IMG/VR virus record: IMGVR_UViG_3300018481_000013
Coordinates: 1 to 41,089 of that record
Reading direction: 5' to 3' (one strand)
Length of the DNA stretch: 41,089 nt
Source: a virus
The notes under the pieces are model-generated. The model was not told where the DNA came from. It ran no database searches and worked only from the letters and a program-made list of their open reading frames with translations. This document shows, piece by piece, positions 23,788 through 29,798 of this stretch (its first letter is position 1; every line of letters starts with the position of its first letter). The translations under genes were made by a program, and so were the position numbers.

Positions 23788-23793
23788 AAGCCC

Positions 23794-24177
23794 GTGAGTC
23801 AACGCAGGGCGGAGGAACTTCGCCGCCAGAAGGCCGCTTTCGAAGCGATGAAGGAGCTTTGCTCGCAAATCGGGCGCGCAGTGTGGCTTCAACTCGAAGG
23901 TAGTGAGAACCGAACTCCGGCCACTGTCGCCACATTCCACGAATGGAAAGGACGGCGTGAAGCTATGATCGGATTTCGCGATCTCACAAAGGCGCCCGTC
24001 GCACCAGATGACGAACTGGTGATAGTAGCTACCTTTGGGCCGGACGAGGGCCTGAAGACGATGTGCGTTGACGGTGATAAACCGTTCCGAGCTTCCCTCG
24101 AATGCTTTCCGCGCGATCCCTTGGAGGATTATCACGTTTCACCGAGCAAGTCTGAAAGTTCAGGGACCGGTTTGTGA
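23794..24177 (+). CDS. Small plus-strand protein, unknown function
   Basis: The 127-residue protein starts at GTG 23794 behind AGGAGGA (23780-23786) at good spacing. It has a charged helix (QRRAEELRRQKAAFEAMKELCSQIG) then beta strands (RAVWLQLEGSENRTPATV, MIGFRDLTKAP, DELVIVATFG). It lies alone on the plus strand inside a minus-strand operon and its 3' end overlaps the end of the winged-helix gene by 46 bases, so the two are convergent and could inhibit each other. No family recognised. Confidence 0.6.
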   Translation: MSQRRAEELRRQKAAFEAMKELCSQIGRAVWLQLEGSENRTPATVATFHEWKGRREAMIGFRDLTKAPVAPDDELVIVATFGPDEGLKTMCVDGDKPFRASLECFPRDPLEDYHVSPSKSESSGTGL

Positions 24178-25397
24178 TAGTCGCGCAGTTCGGGCCAACT
24201 TTCGAGCAACATCTCACGATCGGCCCGGTCCAAATTCGGCCAACTCAGAAGGTCGCGGGCTTGCGCCAGCATGCGCTCGCGTTCTTTCGTATCGTGCTCC
24301 TGTTGCCGAATCTTTCGCTCGCGTTCATCCTCGCGAAGATCCGCGTACTTGTCCCGAAACTCGATTGCGAAATCGACAAACAGCGGAGGCTTGACCTGAT
24401 ACGGTTTCAGCGGCGCGTCTTTCTCCGGAAGTTTGACATCGACCACGTAGCGCACGTAGCCCGGGAACGGAGCTCCGGCTAGAGCATGGTCAATCTTCGG
24501 GAGCTGTAAGCGAAACTCACGAGCGCCTATACGTTTGCCGAAGCGACCCTCGAACACCTTGCGCAACTCGTCGTCGGCGGAAACTCGCGTTTCCTCCCGC
24601 GGCGGCTCAGCGACTGGTGTAGACTCGACTTGCGGTGCCGGCGAGCTCTTTTTTCGGCAGCCGTGGACCCAAATCGTGATTTCGCCTTGCTCATCGATGA
24701 CCGCATCGCTCCAACTGAGCGACACATCCGACTCGGCGGTTTCGGCGACGCGGACGCTCTTGATTGGTACCCCTTCCGGGACCGGCACCGAGGCCGATTC
24801 GTGGCCCGGAAACAGCAACCGCGGCGCATCAAACATGCGCAAGGGTTTGCGTATGTTTTCCTTGTAAGTGTCTGATTCTAAAGAGTCTTCTTCAACTCCT
24901 TCTTTCGCCTTTTCTTCGCCTTCCTCGGACTCGTCATTTTCGAGATCTTCCTCTACTTCTTCCTCCTCGATATCCGGAGCGCTTATGACCATTGCGTCGG
25001 TCGAGAAATAGCACCATCCGTGACGACCGGGTTTGCGTTTTCGGTCGATCAACTTGTCTTTCAGCAGTCGGCTTACGACCGTGTTGGCGGTTCGTTCCGA
25101 GCACCCGAGGTGAGCGGCAATGTCGCGTTTGGTCATCGGGTCCGTCGCTTTCTTGCCGTAGGCGAGGGCGCGGATCAAACCGAGAAAGGGGCCTTCCCAA
25201 CGGCCGCTGGTTTTGGGGCCCATCTGGAGCAACACACCGACGCGAAGCTCGGCGTACCGCTTCGAGTTCTTGTACCGGGCGACGATTTTCGCGCGTTCTT
25301 CGGCGAGGCTACACTTCTTGCGCCGATTAGGATCTTTCGATTGTGGACTAGCTGATGAACGCGTTCGGGGGACAGCTCTCGCGGCTGTTGTGGGCAT
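24132..25397 (-). CDS. Winged-helix DNA-binding protein with acidic linker (replication/control candidate)
   Basis: The 421-residue protein starts at ATG 25397 (MPTTAARAVPRTRSS). Residues about 60-130 form a winged helix (MTKRDIAAHLGCSERTANTVVSRLLKDKLI, then RKRKPGRHGWCYF as the wing). A strongly acidic run follows at about 142-178, a middle part with PAPQVESTPV, and a C-terminal charged helix (DKYADLREDERERKIRQQEH). This build resembles phage replication-initiation or regulator proteins, but there is no helicase, primase or relaxase motif, so the role is open. The ribosome site GGAG can pair with CTCC four bases later. It is the largest early gene. Confidence 0.65.
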   Translation of the reverse strand: MPTTAARAVPRTRSSASPQSKDPNRRKKCSLAEERAKIVARYKNSKRYAELRVGVLLQMGPKTSGRWEGPFLGLIRALAYGKKATDPMTKRDIAAHLGCSERTANTVVSRLLKDKLIDRKRKPGRHGWCYFSTDAMVISAPDIEEEEVEEDLENDESEEGEEKAKEGVEEDSLESDTYKENIRKPLRMFDAPRLLFPGHESASVPVPEGVPIKSVRVAETAESDVSLSWSDAVIDEQGEITIWVHGCRKKSSPAPQVESTPVAEPPREETRVSADDELRKVFEGRFGKRIGAREFRLQLPKIDHALAGAPFPGYVRYVVDVKLPEKDAPLKPYQVKPPLFVDFAIEFRDKYADLREDERERKIRQQEHDTKERERMLAQARDLLSWPNLDRADREMLLESWPELRDYHKPVPELSDLLGET

Positions 25398-25662
25398 GGG
25401 GGAGACACTCCAAAGGTTCGTGATTTGAATTGATTTCCACCCCAAAGTGCTTGAAAATAGAACTACCGCTACCGCGTGCAGTAAACACGCTCGTAGTGCA
25501 CCTTGCGGGCGTTGATGCTGCGATCGAGGGTACGATCGTTGGCGTCCCAAAGGAACGCCGTAAGGGCATAATATCGGCGTTATCGGAGCTTGGACCGGCA
25601 GCGGGTGCGAACCGCTGACGACTTCGGGTTTCGATAACGGATACTACGGTCAACTTTCTCAT
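25348..25662 (-). CDS. Doubtful small ORF, 104 residues
   Basis: The frame starts in an ATGA overlap with the upstream gene (start MRKLTVVSVIETRSRQ), which argues for translation. It is Ser/Thr/Arg/Pro-rich, shows little periodic codon bias, and overlaps the next gene start by 50 bases. It may be a leader whose translation influences the winged-helix gene, or chance. Confidence 0.3.
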   Translation of the reverse strand: MRKLTVVSVIETRSRQRFAPAAGPSSDNADIMPLRRSFGTPTIVPSIAASTPARCTTSVFTARGSGSSIFKHFGVEINSNHEPLECLPHAHNSRESCPPNAFIS

Positions 25663-25898
25663 AACGCGGTTTGTACTCCGCGTTCTTTTTTCCCCGCCTT
25701 ACTTCGGCGTTTCTCCGCTCTCCACTTAGCCCAACGTGCTTTGACTGCGTTTGAGCAAATCAAAGAGCGTTCCTCCGGACTGAGCTTAATTGACCTTGCG
25801 ATGCCTCCGACCGACGGGAAAATACCCGGATCACCACCCGTAATAGTACGGCGGGCACTCTCCGCTATTTCCTTGTTGGTATATCGGCCGTAACGCAC
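25659..25898 (-). CDS. Small basic protein, possible regulator
   Basis: The 79-residue protein starts at GTG 25898 (MRYGRYTNKEIAESARRTIT) and ends in a basic tail (AVKARWAKWRAEKRRSKAGK). The first part could be a short helix-turn-helix; the A-x-K-A-R-W motif occurs in small phage and plasmid proteins. A candidate sigma70 promoter ends about 7 bases before the start codon, so the message would be leaderless or nearly so. Just upstream lie the tandem repeats. Confidence 0.5.
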   Translation of the reverse strand: MRYGRYTNKEIAESARRTITGGDPGIFPSVGGIARSIKLSPEERSLICSNAVKARWAKWRAEKRRSKAGKKERGVQTAL

Positions 25899-25907
25899 GC
25901 TGCCAGT

Positions 25908-25937
25908 ATTCTATACGTGCGGAAACGCGCGGGTCAA
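25908..25937 (-). promoter_or_regulatory. Candidate sigma70 promoter for the leftward operon
   Basis: On the minus strand TTGACC (25937-25932) is followed after 16 bases by TATAGAAT (25915-25908), which holds TATAGA or TAGAAT. Five of six -35 bases match. The start of transcription would fall about 3-8 bases before GTG 25898. Confidence 0.55.
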
Positions 25938-25976
25938 AGGAAAACTTTGGGGGAATTTCAAACCGAGCTAAAGTAT

Positions 25977-26041
25977 GCGCAATACGTCTGCGTATGAAGT
26001 GCGCAATACGTCTGCGTATGAAGTGCGCACGATCGTGCGCA
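25977..26041. repeat. Tandem 24-bp repeats ending in an 18-bp palindrome (operator or iteron array)
   Basis: A 24-base unit is present twice, exactly, at 25977-26000 and 26001-26024; each copy contains the inverted repeat ATACG-TCTG-CGTAT. A third, diverged half follows as the perfect palindrome TGCGCACGATCGTGCGCA (26024-26041). An AT-rich stretch (26056-26090) lies to the right. Repeats plus palindrome plus AT-rich DNA fit a replication origin or a regulator binding array about 40 bases from the leftward promoter. Confidence 0.7.
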
Positions 26042-26091
26042 TGTTTGGCCGCGCATCCTTATATCTTTAAACTCTCAAGCTTTAAAACAAT

Positions 26092-26143
26092 AGTGAGTGA
26101 GTGTAGTTAGAGTAAAAGCGCGCTGCCAAGTCACTCACTCACT
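26092..26143 (-). terminator. Inverted repeat, possible terminator of the 26159-26839 gene
   Basis: AGTGAGTGAGTG (26092-26103) and CACTCACTCACT (26132-26143) can pair perfectly over 12 bp around a 28-base loop. On the minus strand it follows the stop at 26159 and is followed by ATTGTTTT. It may end that transcript, or the GTGA/TCAC repeats may be protein sites beside the array. Confidence 0.45.
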
Positions 26144-26158
26144 TTGCGCGCGATCTTC

Positions 26159-26839
26159 CTACAGAAACCGACTGGCGCCATACCGACCATCGGGCGTGTC
26201 GAGCTCTTCCATGGAGAGCCCGACGATTTCCGGATGAACCGGCAAGGCGAGCTCGCGAAAGAACTCCTCGTACTCCGGTAAGGGCAACTGATACAGCTTC
26301 TTTGTCCTTCCGATATCCGCGCGCCGGGAACACAAGTACTGATAGGCCGTCTGCAGCAGGCTCGAGCGCTGTTCGTTGTCGTGGACGCCGAGCAGCTCGC
26401 TTTCAATGACGGCCGCGATCCGTCGCGCGGCCGTGTGCAGATCGGGCGGCGGCGGCGGTTGCGCGGGCTTCATCAGCCGGCGAAGGACGGGCACGAAAGC
26501 GCGGATCCAATCTTCATAGTGATGAGTGCTGATGCGCGCGACTTGGCGAAAGTCGCGTTCCTTCCGGCAATAGGTCCACAGGATGTGTTCGTACGGGTTG
26601 CGATGATGGCCGCGACCCGTAAAACAAAGTTGACAAGTCTCGTGAATGATCGGCACGGCCGGGTAATGCTCCGTCGGCCAAAGCTTATGTTCTTCGATCG
26701 TGGCGCCGGGCGTGAGCAGGATCCCGTAGAAATCGAACGGGTCCGACGCGTTCGGCTCGAATCGCTCAAGCAGCTTCGCGTGAGAGATGGCGTTTCGCCG
26801 GGTTGCGGTTCGGGGGAGCCTCACCAGAAGATTAGCCAT
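26159..26839 (-). CDS. Unrecognised 226-residue protein with Cys motif
   Basis: The protein starts MANLLVRLPRTATRRNAISH and has HETC69-Q-L-C72-FTGRGHHRN and LWTYC91, which could bind metal, then a proline run at 126-131 and a helical C-terminus (AARRIAAVIESELLG; SLLQTAYQYLCSRR). It lies at the divergent control point next to the repeat array, where phages often keep a replication or repressor gene, but no known domain is recognised. Its leader would be about 8 bases if the promoter below is used. Confidence 0.6.
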   Translation of the reverse strand: MANLLVRLPRTATRRNAISHAKLLERFEPNASDPFDFYGILLTPGATIEEHKLWPTEHYPAVPIIHETCQLCFTGRGHHRNPYEHILWTYCRKERDFRQVARISTHHYEDWIRAFVPVLRRLMKPAQPPPPPDLHTAARRIAAVIESELLGVHDNEQRSSLLQTAYQYLCSRRADIGRTKKLYQLPLPEYEEFFRELALPVHPEIVGLSMEELDTPDGRYGASRFL

Positions 26840-26843
26840 TTGC

Positions 26844-26883
26844 GGTCTGAAGAATTGTCAGACCTCATTTGTAGGTTTGCAAT
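26844..26883. promoter_or_regulatory. Overlapping face-to-face promoters with CAGACC operator
   Basis: Plus strand: TTGTCA (26855-26860), 17 bases, TGCAAT (26878-26883). Minus strand: TTGCAA (26882-26877), 17 bases, GACAAT (26859-26854). Each -35 overlaps the -10 of the other, so only one polymerase can bind at a time. GGTCTG-N9-CAGACC (26844-26864) covers the minus -10 / plus -35 end, and a third CAGACC lies at 26933-26938. This could be the switch between leftward and rightward early transcription. Confidence 0.5.
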
Positions 26884-26995
26884 GGGAAGCGAGTACTACT
26901 ACCCTGAGGAATCTAGGTAATACCCGCAACATCAGACCATCAATTAGGTAGAGTTCCGAAGCGTGAGGGCGCGCGCGTCTCCCGATTGTTCCTTT

Positions 26996-27085
26996 ATGGA
27001 AGAAGAAGGACTACCCGTGCCGCCGGGGATTTTCGCAGGCCGTTCTAAGATGTTTGTCCCTCCGCTTTGCGTGATCGGACGCTGA
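26996..27085 (+). CDS. Possible 29-residue leader ORF
   Basis: ATG 26996 opens MEEEGLPVPPGIFAGRSKMF..., whose TGA forms TGATG with the next start. It has no clear ribosome site. It is a possible leader peptide of the rightward operon. Confidence 0.3.
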   Translation: MEEEGLPVPPGIFAGRSKMFVPPLCVIGR

Positions 27086-27507
27086 TGCCAAGATCGAATC
27101 CGGCTCAGGATGCTTCAATCGCAAAGCTGGTCGATGAGATTGGCGACTTGGACCGGGAACTCTCCCCGATCCTAACCCCCGAATTTGTAGCACGGATAAA
27201 GAAAGTACAGGCGCTCCGAAAGCAGCTTCGCGACAAGTATGACGGCGCGCAAGCCGATCGGTTTTATACGGCCGCCGGCGAACGCTATGAGGTTGTGCTC
27301 GGCGCGCGCAAGAACGAAACGCACATTCACACAAGTCGGCTATTCGATCGCGTTGGCAGAGATGTTTTTCTGCGTATCGCGACTGTAAACGAGCGTGCGC
27401 TCGAGGAAGAATGCGACAAGGGCATCGTTCGCGCGGTGTGTGAGATGCGCGCAACGGGGCGTCGACCGTTGAAAGTGACTGAGAAGCCGAATGAGGAAAT
27501 AGCTTGA
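27085..27507 (+). CDS. Phage protein, paralog of 28005-28472
   Basis: The 140-residue protein has a helix-rich start (AKLVDEIGDLDRELSPIL), a charged helix (RIKKVQALRKQLRDKYDG), then RFYTAAGERYEVVLGARKNE and LFDRVGRDVFLRIATVNERAL. The same order of segments occurs in the gene at 28005, so the two are paralogs. The helical-pair-then-beta layout recalls Gam-like or scaffold-like small phage proteins, but no family can be named. It is the first sure gene of the rightward middle operon. Confidence 0.65.
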   Translation: MPRSNPAQDASIAKLVDEIGDLDRELSPILTPEFVARIKKVQALRKQLRDKYDGAQADRFYTAAGERYEVVLGARKNETHIHTSRLFDRVGRDVFLRIATVNERALEEECDKGIVRAVCEMRATGRRPLKVTEKPNEEIA

Positions 27508-27719
27508 ACGCAATACAGCGGAAAGAGATCACAGAGTCGCTCATCGCGTATCGGAAAGACAAAGGCGTTAGCGCGGCTCACATTGTCGCAATGGCGCTCG
27601 AGAAGGGCTACAGTATCGGCGTGCGTGACGCGGCCGAGTACGTGGCGAAGAAGTTCAGGCGGGCGCCGGAAGCCGTTCTAGTCGGGTTTGAAGGAACAGA
27701 AGCGGAAGCGGCGGATTGA
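27504..27719 (+). CDS. Small helical protein, unknown function
   Basis: The 71-residue protein (MNAIQRKEITESLIAYRKDK...) looks like a short helix-turn-helix: SAAHIVAMALEKGYSIGVRDAAEYVAKK. TTG 27504 overlaps the previous stop in TTGA. It might bind DNA. Confidence 0.6.
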   Translation: MNAIQRKEITESLIAYRKDKGVSAAHIVAMALEKGYSIGVRDAAEYVAKKFRRAPEAVLVGFEGTEAEAAD

Positions 27720-27756
27720 CGATAGGCGTCTAATCATTAAAAGTTGCGTCGTGACA

Positions 27757-27930
27757 ATGCACGAAGGAATAAGCGTCTTTATCTGTAGTACCGAGATGCC
27801 GGAATGGGATGGAGTCGCGGGCCGCATCACGTCGGTGTATGCCGCCGGCGGCGTGCATTACGCGGTAGTCCGTCTGTACCGTATCGCGTTATCCGTGATC
27901 TTTCCCGTCGGCGAGCTCCGAATCCTATGA
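27757..27930 (+). CDS. Small beta-rich protein, 57 residues
   Basis: The protein MHEGISVFICSTEMPEWDGV continues GRITSVYAAGGVHYAVVRLY and ends FPVGELRIL, the pattern of a small SH3-like barrel. Upstream in-frame starts (27688, 27751) exist; ATG 27757 gives the natural fold start. It ends in ATGA with the next tiny gene. Confidence 0.55.
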   Translation: MHEGISVFICSTEMPEWDGVAGRITSVYAAGGVHYAVVRLYRIALSVIFPVGELRIL

Positions 27931-27998
27931 ACCAAGCGAAATTATCAGGATTACTAAGGTTGATCCGATCTCTAGTCGGTAGCTTTCTAGGCCGATAA
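27927..27998 (+). CDS. Amphipathic 23-residue peptide ORF
   Basis: ATG 27927 lies in an ATGA overlap with the previous stop and encodes MNQAKLSGLLRLIRSLVGSF plus LGR. The alternation of Leu/Ile/Val with Arg/Ser/Gly makes a basic amphipathic helix, like small membrane-active peptides. Coupling supports translation; length argues for caution. Confidence 0.4.
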   Translation: MNQAKLSGLLRLIRSLVGSFLGR

Positions 27999-28004
27999 AC
28001 ATGC

Positions 28005-28472
28005 ATGGTTGTCTCGATCTCTGCTCCCGAGGATGAGGCCAAACGAAAGAAGATCGTCGACCGTTACGGCGAACTCGATGTCGAGTTAAAGCGTTTTGGT
28101 CCGCAAATCCGCGAGCATAAGGCTTTAGGCGAAACGATTCGGTCTTGGTTTGATGACGCCGAGGCTGCGTCAGAGTTTGTCGCGAACGGGTTTCGGTTCG
28201 ATGTTCAGGTTTCCGCGCGTCCGGAAGAGCGGCAAGTGTTCTCATACAAAACGCTGTACCGGATCCTACGGAAAGAGAAGTTTCTCGAATTGGCGACGAT
28301 CACGCTTAAGCTGATCGAGCGCAATGTCCCTGAGAATCTACATCACAGGTTTTTGACAAAGGCTCCCACAGGAAGCCGGCGCCTTCAGGCGGTGTCGCGG
28401 TCGCCGATCGCGTCCGGATCCGCCGGGTTACCGTCCACCGACGAAAAGACGGAGGTCAGGGCGGCGGCGTAG
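28005..28472 (+). CDS. Phage protein, paralog of 27085-27507
   Basis: The 155-residue protein reads KKIVDRYGELDVELKRFGPQ, then ALGETIRSWFDDAEAASEFV, then GFRFDVQVSARPEERQVFSY and LYRILRKEKFLELATITLKL, matching the neighbour at 27085 segment by segment. A C-terminal tail (RRLQAVSRSPIASGSAG) is extra. Function unknown; duplication within 1 kb is notable. Confidence 0.65.
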   Translation: MVVSISAPEDEAKRKKIVDRYGELDVELKRFGPQIREHKALGETIRSWFDDAEAASEFVANGFRFDVQVSARPEERQVFSYKTLYRILRKEKFLELATITLKLIERNVPENLHHRFLTKAPTGSRRLQAVSRSPIASGSAGLPSTDEKTEVRAAA

Positions 28473-28561
28473 TTTTTTAATGTCTTGGAGTAAACAAACG
28501 TCGAGCTCGGCTGTATGCTTGATTTGGCTCCGAGATACGCGCTCTCGCTCGATGCATATCT

Positions 28562-28960
28562 GTGGCGGCGGAATTTCGAAGCCTTCCTCTACTCGACCAA
28601 AACGGCGCGACTCTGCGCGTTGTTGACGATCACTCGGCGCGCCGGTTGCTGAAGCGCAAAGCAGCAATCCCGGTTTGGTCGAAGCGATCGATAGTAGCTC
28701 TGCGAGTTTGTGATTCTGACTGGTTCGATTGGGGCGAGCGTCCGACTTTGACGTCAGTCGGCCTGGCCTATTTAGGTGAAAGCTCTCTATGTACGGACGA
28801 CGGGGCCCGGTGGCCATCGATTTTCAAGAAGGCTATGCGACCGAGTGTGTACCGGGTCAAGGGGCCGCTATTGCGAATCGAGACGAATCGGCCGACGTTG
28901 AGTCTTGTCTCGCGATTGGCGAAACGCAAGAGCTTATACGTGCTGCCATTGGCGGCTTAA
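28562..28960 (+). CDS. Possible small protein overlapping the sigma-like gene
   Basis: The frame from GTG 28562 begins AAEFRSLPLLDQNGATLRVV and continues DDHSARRLLKRKAAIPVWSK, natural-looking sequence; the part after 28789 overlaps the next gene by 172 bases and looks arbitrary. Either the two genes really overlap, or a frameshift ends this one early. No ribosome site is seen. Confidence 0.4.
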   Translation: MAAEFRSLPLLDQNGATLRVVDDHSARRLLKRKAAIPVWSKRSIVALRVCDSDWFDWGERPTLTSVGLAYLGESSLCTDDGARWPSIFKKAMRPSVYRVKGPLLRIETNRPTLSLVSRLAKRKSLYVLPLAA

Positions 28961-29142
28961 CGCGGCGGCATGCGGCTGTATTGCTTGCTCGGCATTTCGA
29001 CGGGTTGACCTTCGACGAGATCGCCGAGGTGCTCGGCGTTTCGCGTGGAGCTGTGCATCATATGCACACTCGAGCCTGCGAACGGCTTCGAGAATCGCTC
29101 GCGCTGATGGGCGCTGAGCGATTTTCCGATTTCTCTTTCTAA
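28789..29142 (+). CDS. Sigma-70 region 4-like regulator
   Basis: The 117-residue protein has a helix-turn-helix at about residues 57-104 (LTRRHAAVLLARHFDGLTFD, then EIAEVLGVSRGAVHHMHTRA and RLRESL), the form of sigma region 4, with no region 2. It starts at ATG 28789 behind AGGTGAAAG. It may alter RNA polymerase promoter choice to turn on the lysis and late genes downstream, as phage sigma-like late activators do (inference). A strong hairpin follows it. Confidence 0.8.
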   Translation: MYGRRGPVAIDFQEGYATECVPGQGAAIANRDESADVESCLAIGETQELIRAAIGGLTRRHAAVLLARHFDGLTFDEIAEVLGVSRGAVHHMHTRACERLRESLALMGAERFSDFSF

Positions 29143-29183
29143 AGCTCGTCTTTGTGTGTTTCCTCCCACAAAGGCGTGAAGTT

Positions 29184-29228
29184 CCGAGATTGCCGGCCTT
29201 CGGGGGGCTGGCCGGCTGGCGATCTCGG
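29184..29228 (+). terminator. Long GC hairpin after the sigma-like gene
   Basis: CCGAGAT (29184-29190) pairs with ATCTCGG (29222-29228) and GCCGGCC (29192-29198) with GGCCGGC (29210-29216), separated by an uneven internal loop; the tip holds TTCGGGGGGCT. A pyrimidine stretch with TTTT follows at 29240. It is a likely terminator or processing structure between early and lysis genes. Confidence 0.6.
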
Positions 29229-29259
29229 GCTTCCTCCCGTTTTCCCATACCCGAAAAAA

Positions 29260-29583
29260 ATGAGTTCCGTTATTACTGGCGACGATATCTCGGGCGCGAC
29301 GCGCGGCAGGCCTGTTACGTGGGCTCTGGTGGCCTTTAGTGTGCAATTGGTGTGCTTTGTGGGGCCTTTTTTGATGCGCGCGGCGCAACTCGAGGCGCGG
29401 GTCGAAGCGGTCGACAACCGGGGCTCGGCGGCTCTTACGTCGCACATTGTCGAAGCAAGGGCGGCTGATGCTGTGCGCGATGGCCGGTTAGTAGGACTCG
29501 AGAAAGCAACGGAGCTCCGCGGGGCGCAACTCGACCGGATCGAGGGCGACGTGAAACAGCTCTTGAAGCTCCTGCGGCAATGA
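29260..29583 (+). CDS. Membrane-anchored coiled-coil protein (holin/spanin-like candidate)
   Basis: The 107-residue protein has one membrane span at about residues 18-38 (PVTWALVAFSVQLVCFVGPF) and then a charged coiled coil to the end (LEARVEAVDNRGSAALTSHI, QLDRIEGDVKQLLKLL). This is the build of phage lysis accessory proteins such as inner-membrane spanins or one-span holins. ATG 29260 follows an A-run and no clear ribosome site. It lies 3 kb ahead of the endolysin. Confidence 0.55.
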   Translation: MSSVITGDDISGATRGRPVTWALVAFSVQLVCFVGPFLMRAAQLEARVEAVDNRGSAALTSHIVEARAADAVRDGRLVGLEKATELRGAQLDRIEGDVKQLLKLLRQ

Positions 29584-29584
29584 A

Positions 29585-29791
29585 GTGGACCTATCGATAA
29601 TCGTAATCGTTACCAATCCGGCGACGGGCGAGCATATCGCGTTTTGTCAGCAAAACCCGTCTATGCGCGTGGTCAAACAAAGCCGGTCCGATGCGATCGC
29701 GGGCTACATCGACAAGTACCATCCATTCGCAATTATCGACGTGGATCCGCGGGAAGATGTCGCCGAGCGCGATAGGGCGCGGACACTCTGA
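29585..29791 (+). CDS. Small protein, unknown function
   Basis: The 68-residue protein (MDLSIIVIVTNPATGEHIAF...) is a strand-helix-strand unit with an acidic/basic tail. GTG 29585 follows the previous stop by one base. Not recognised. Confidence 0.5.
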   Translation: MDLSIIVIVTNPATGEHIAFCQQNPSMRVVKQSRSDAIAGYIDKYHPFAIIDVDPREDVAERDRARTL

Positions 29792-29798
29792 ACCAAAA

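Noticed and set aside
23674-24135. Minus-strand ORF opposite the gene at 23794
   Set aside because: It has no start signal and overlaps fully with a plus-strand frame that has a strong AGGAGGA site.
25430-25618. Plus-strand ORF MISTPKCLKIELPLPRAVNT
   Set aside because: No ribosome site, no neighbours on its strand, and it opposes the coupled minus-strand frame.
25580-25625. tRNA T-arm-like sequence on the minus strand (AGCGG-TTCGCAC-CCGCT)
   Set aside because: The conserved A58 of the T-loop is missing and no matching acceptor, D or anticodon arms are present.
25977-26041. CRISPR array
   Set aside because: Only two head-to-tail 24-bp units with no spacers, and no cas genes.
28514-28651. 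Plus-strand 45-codon ORF MLDLAPRYALSLDAYLWRRN
   Set aside because: Overlaps the more natural-looking frame at 28562 and lacks a ribosome site; kept out for want of support.
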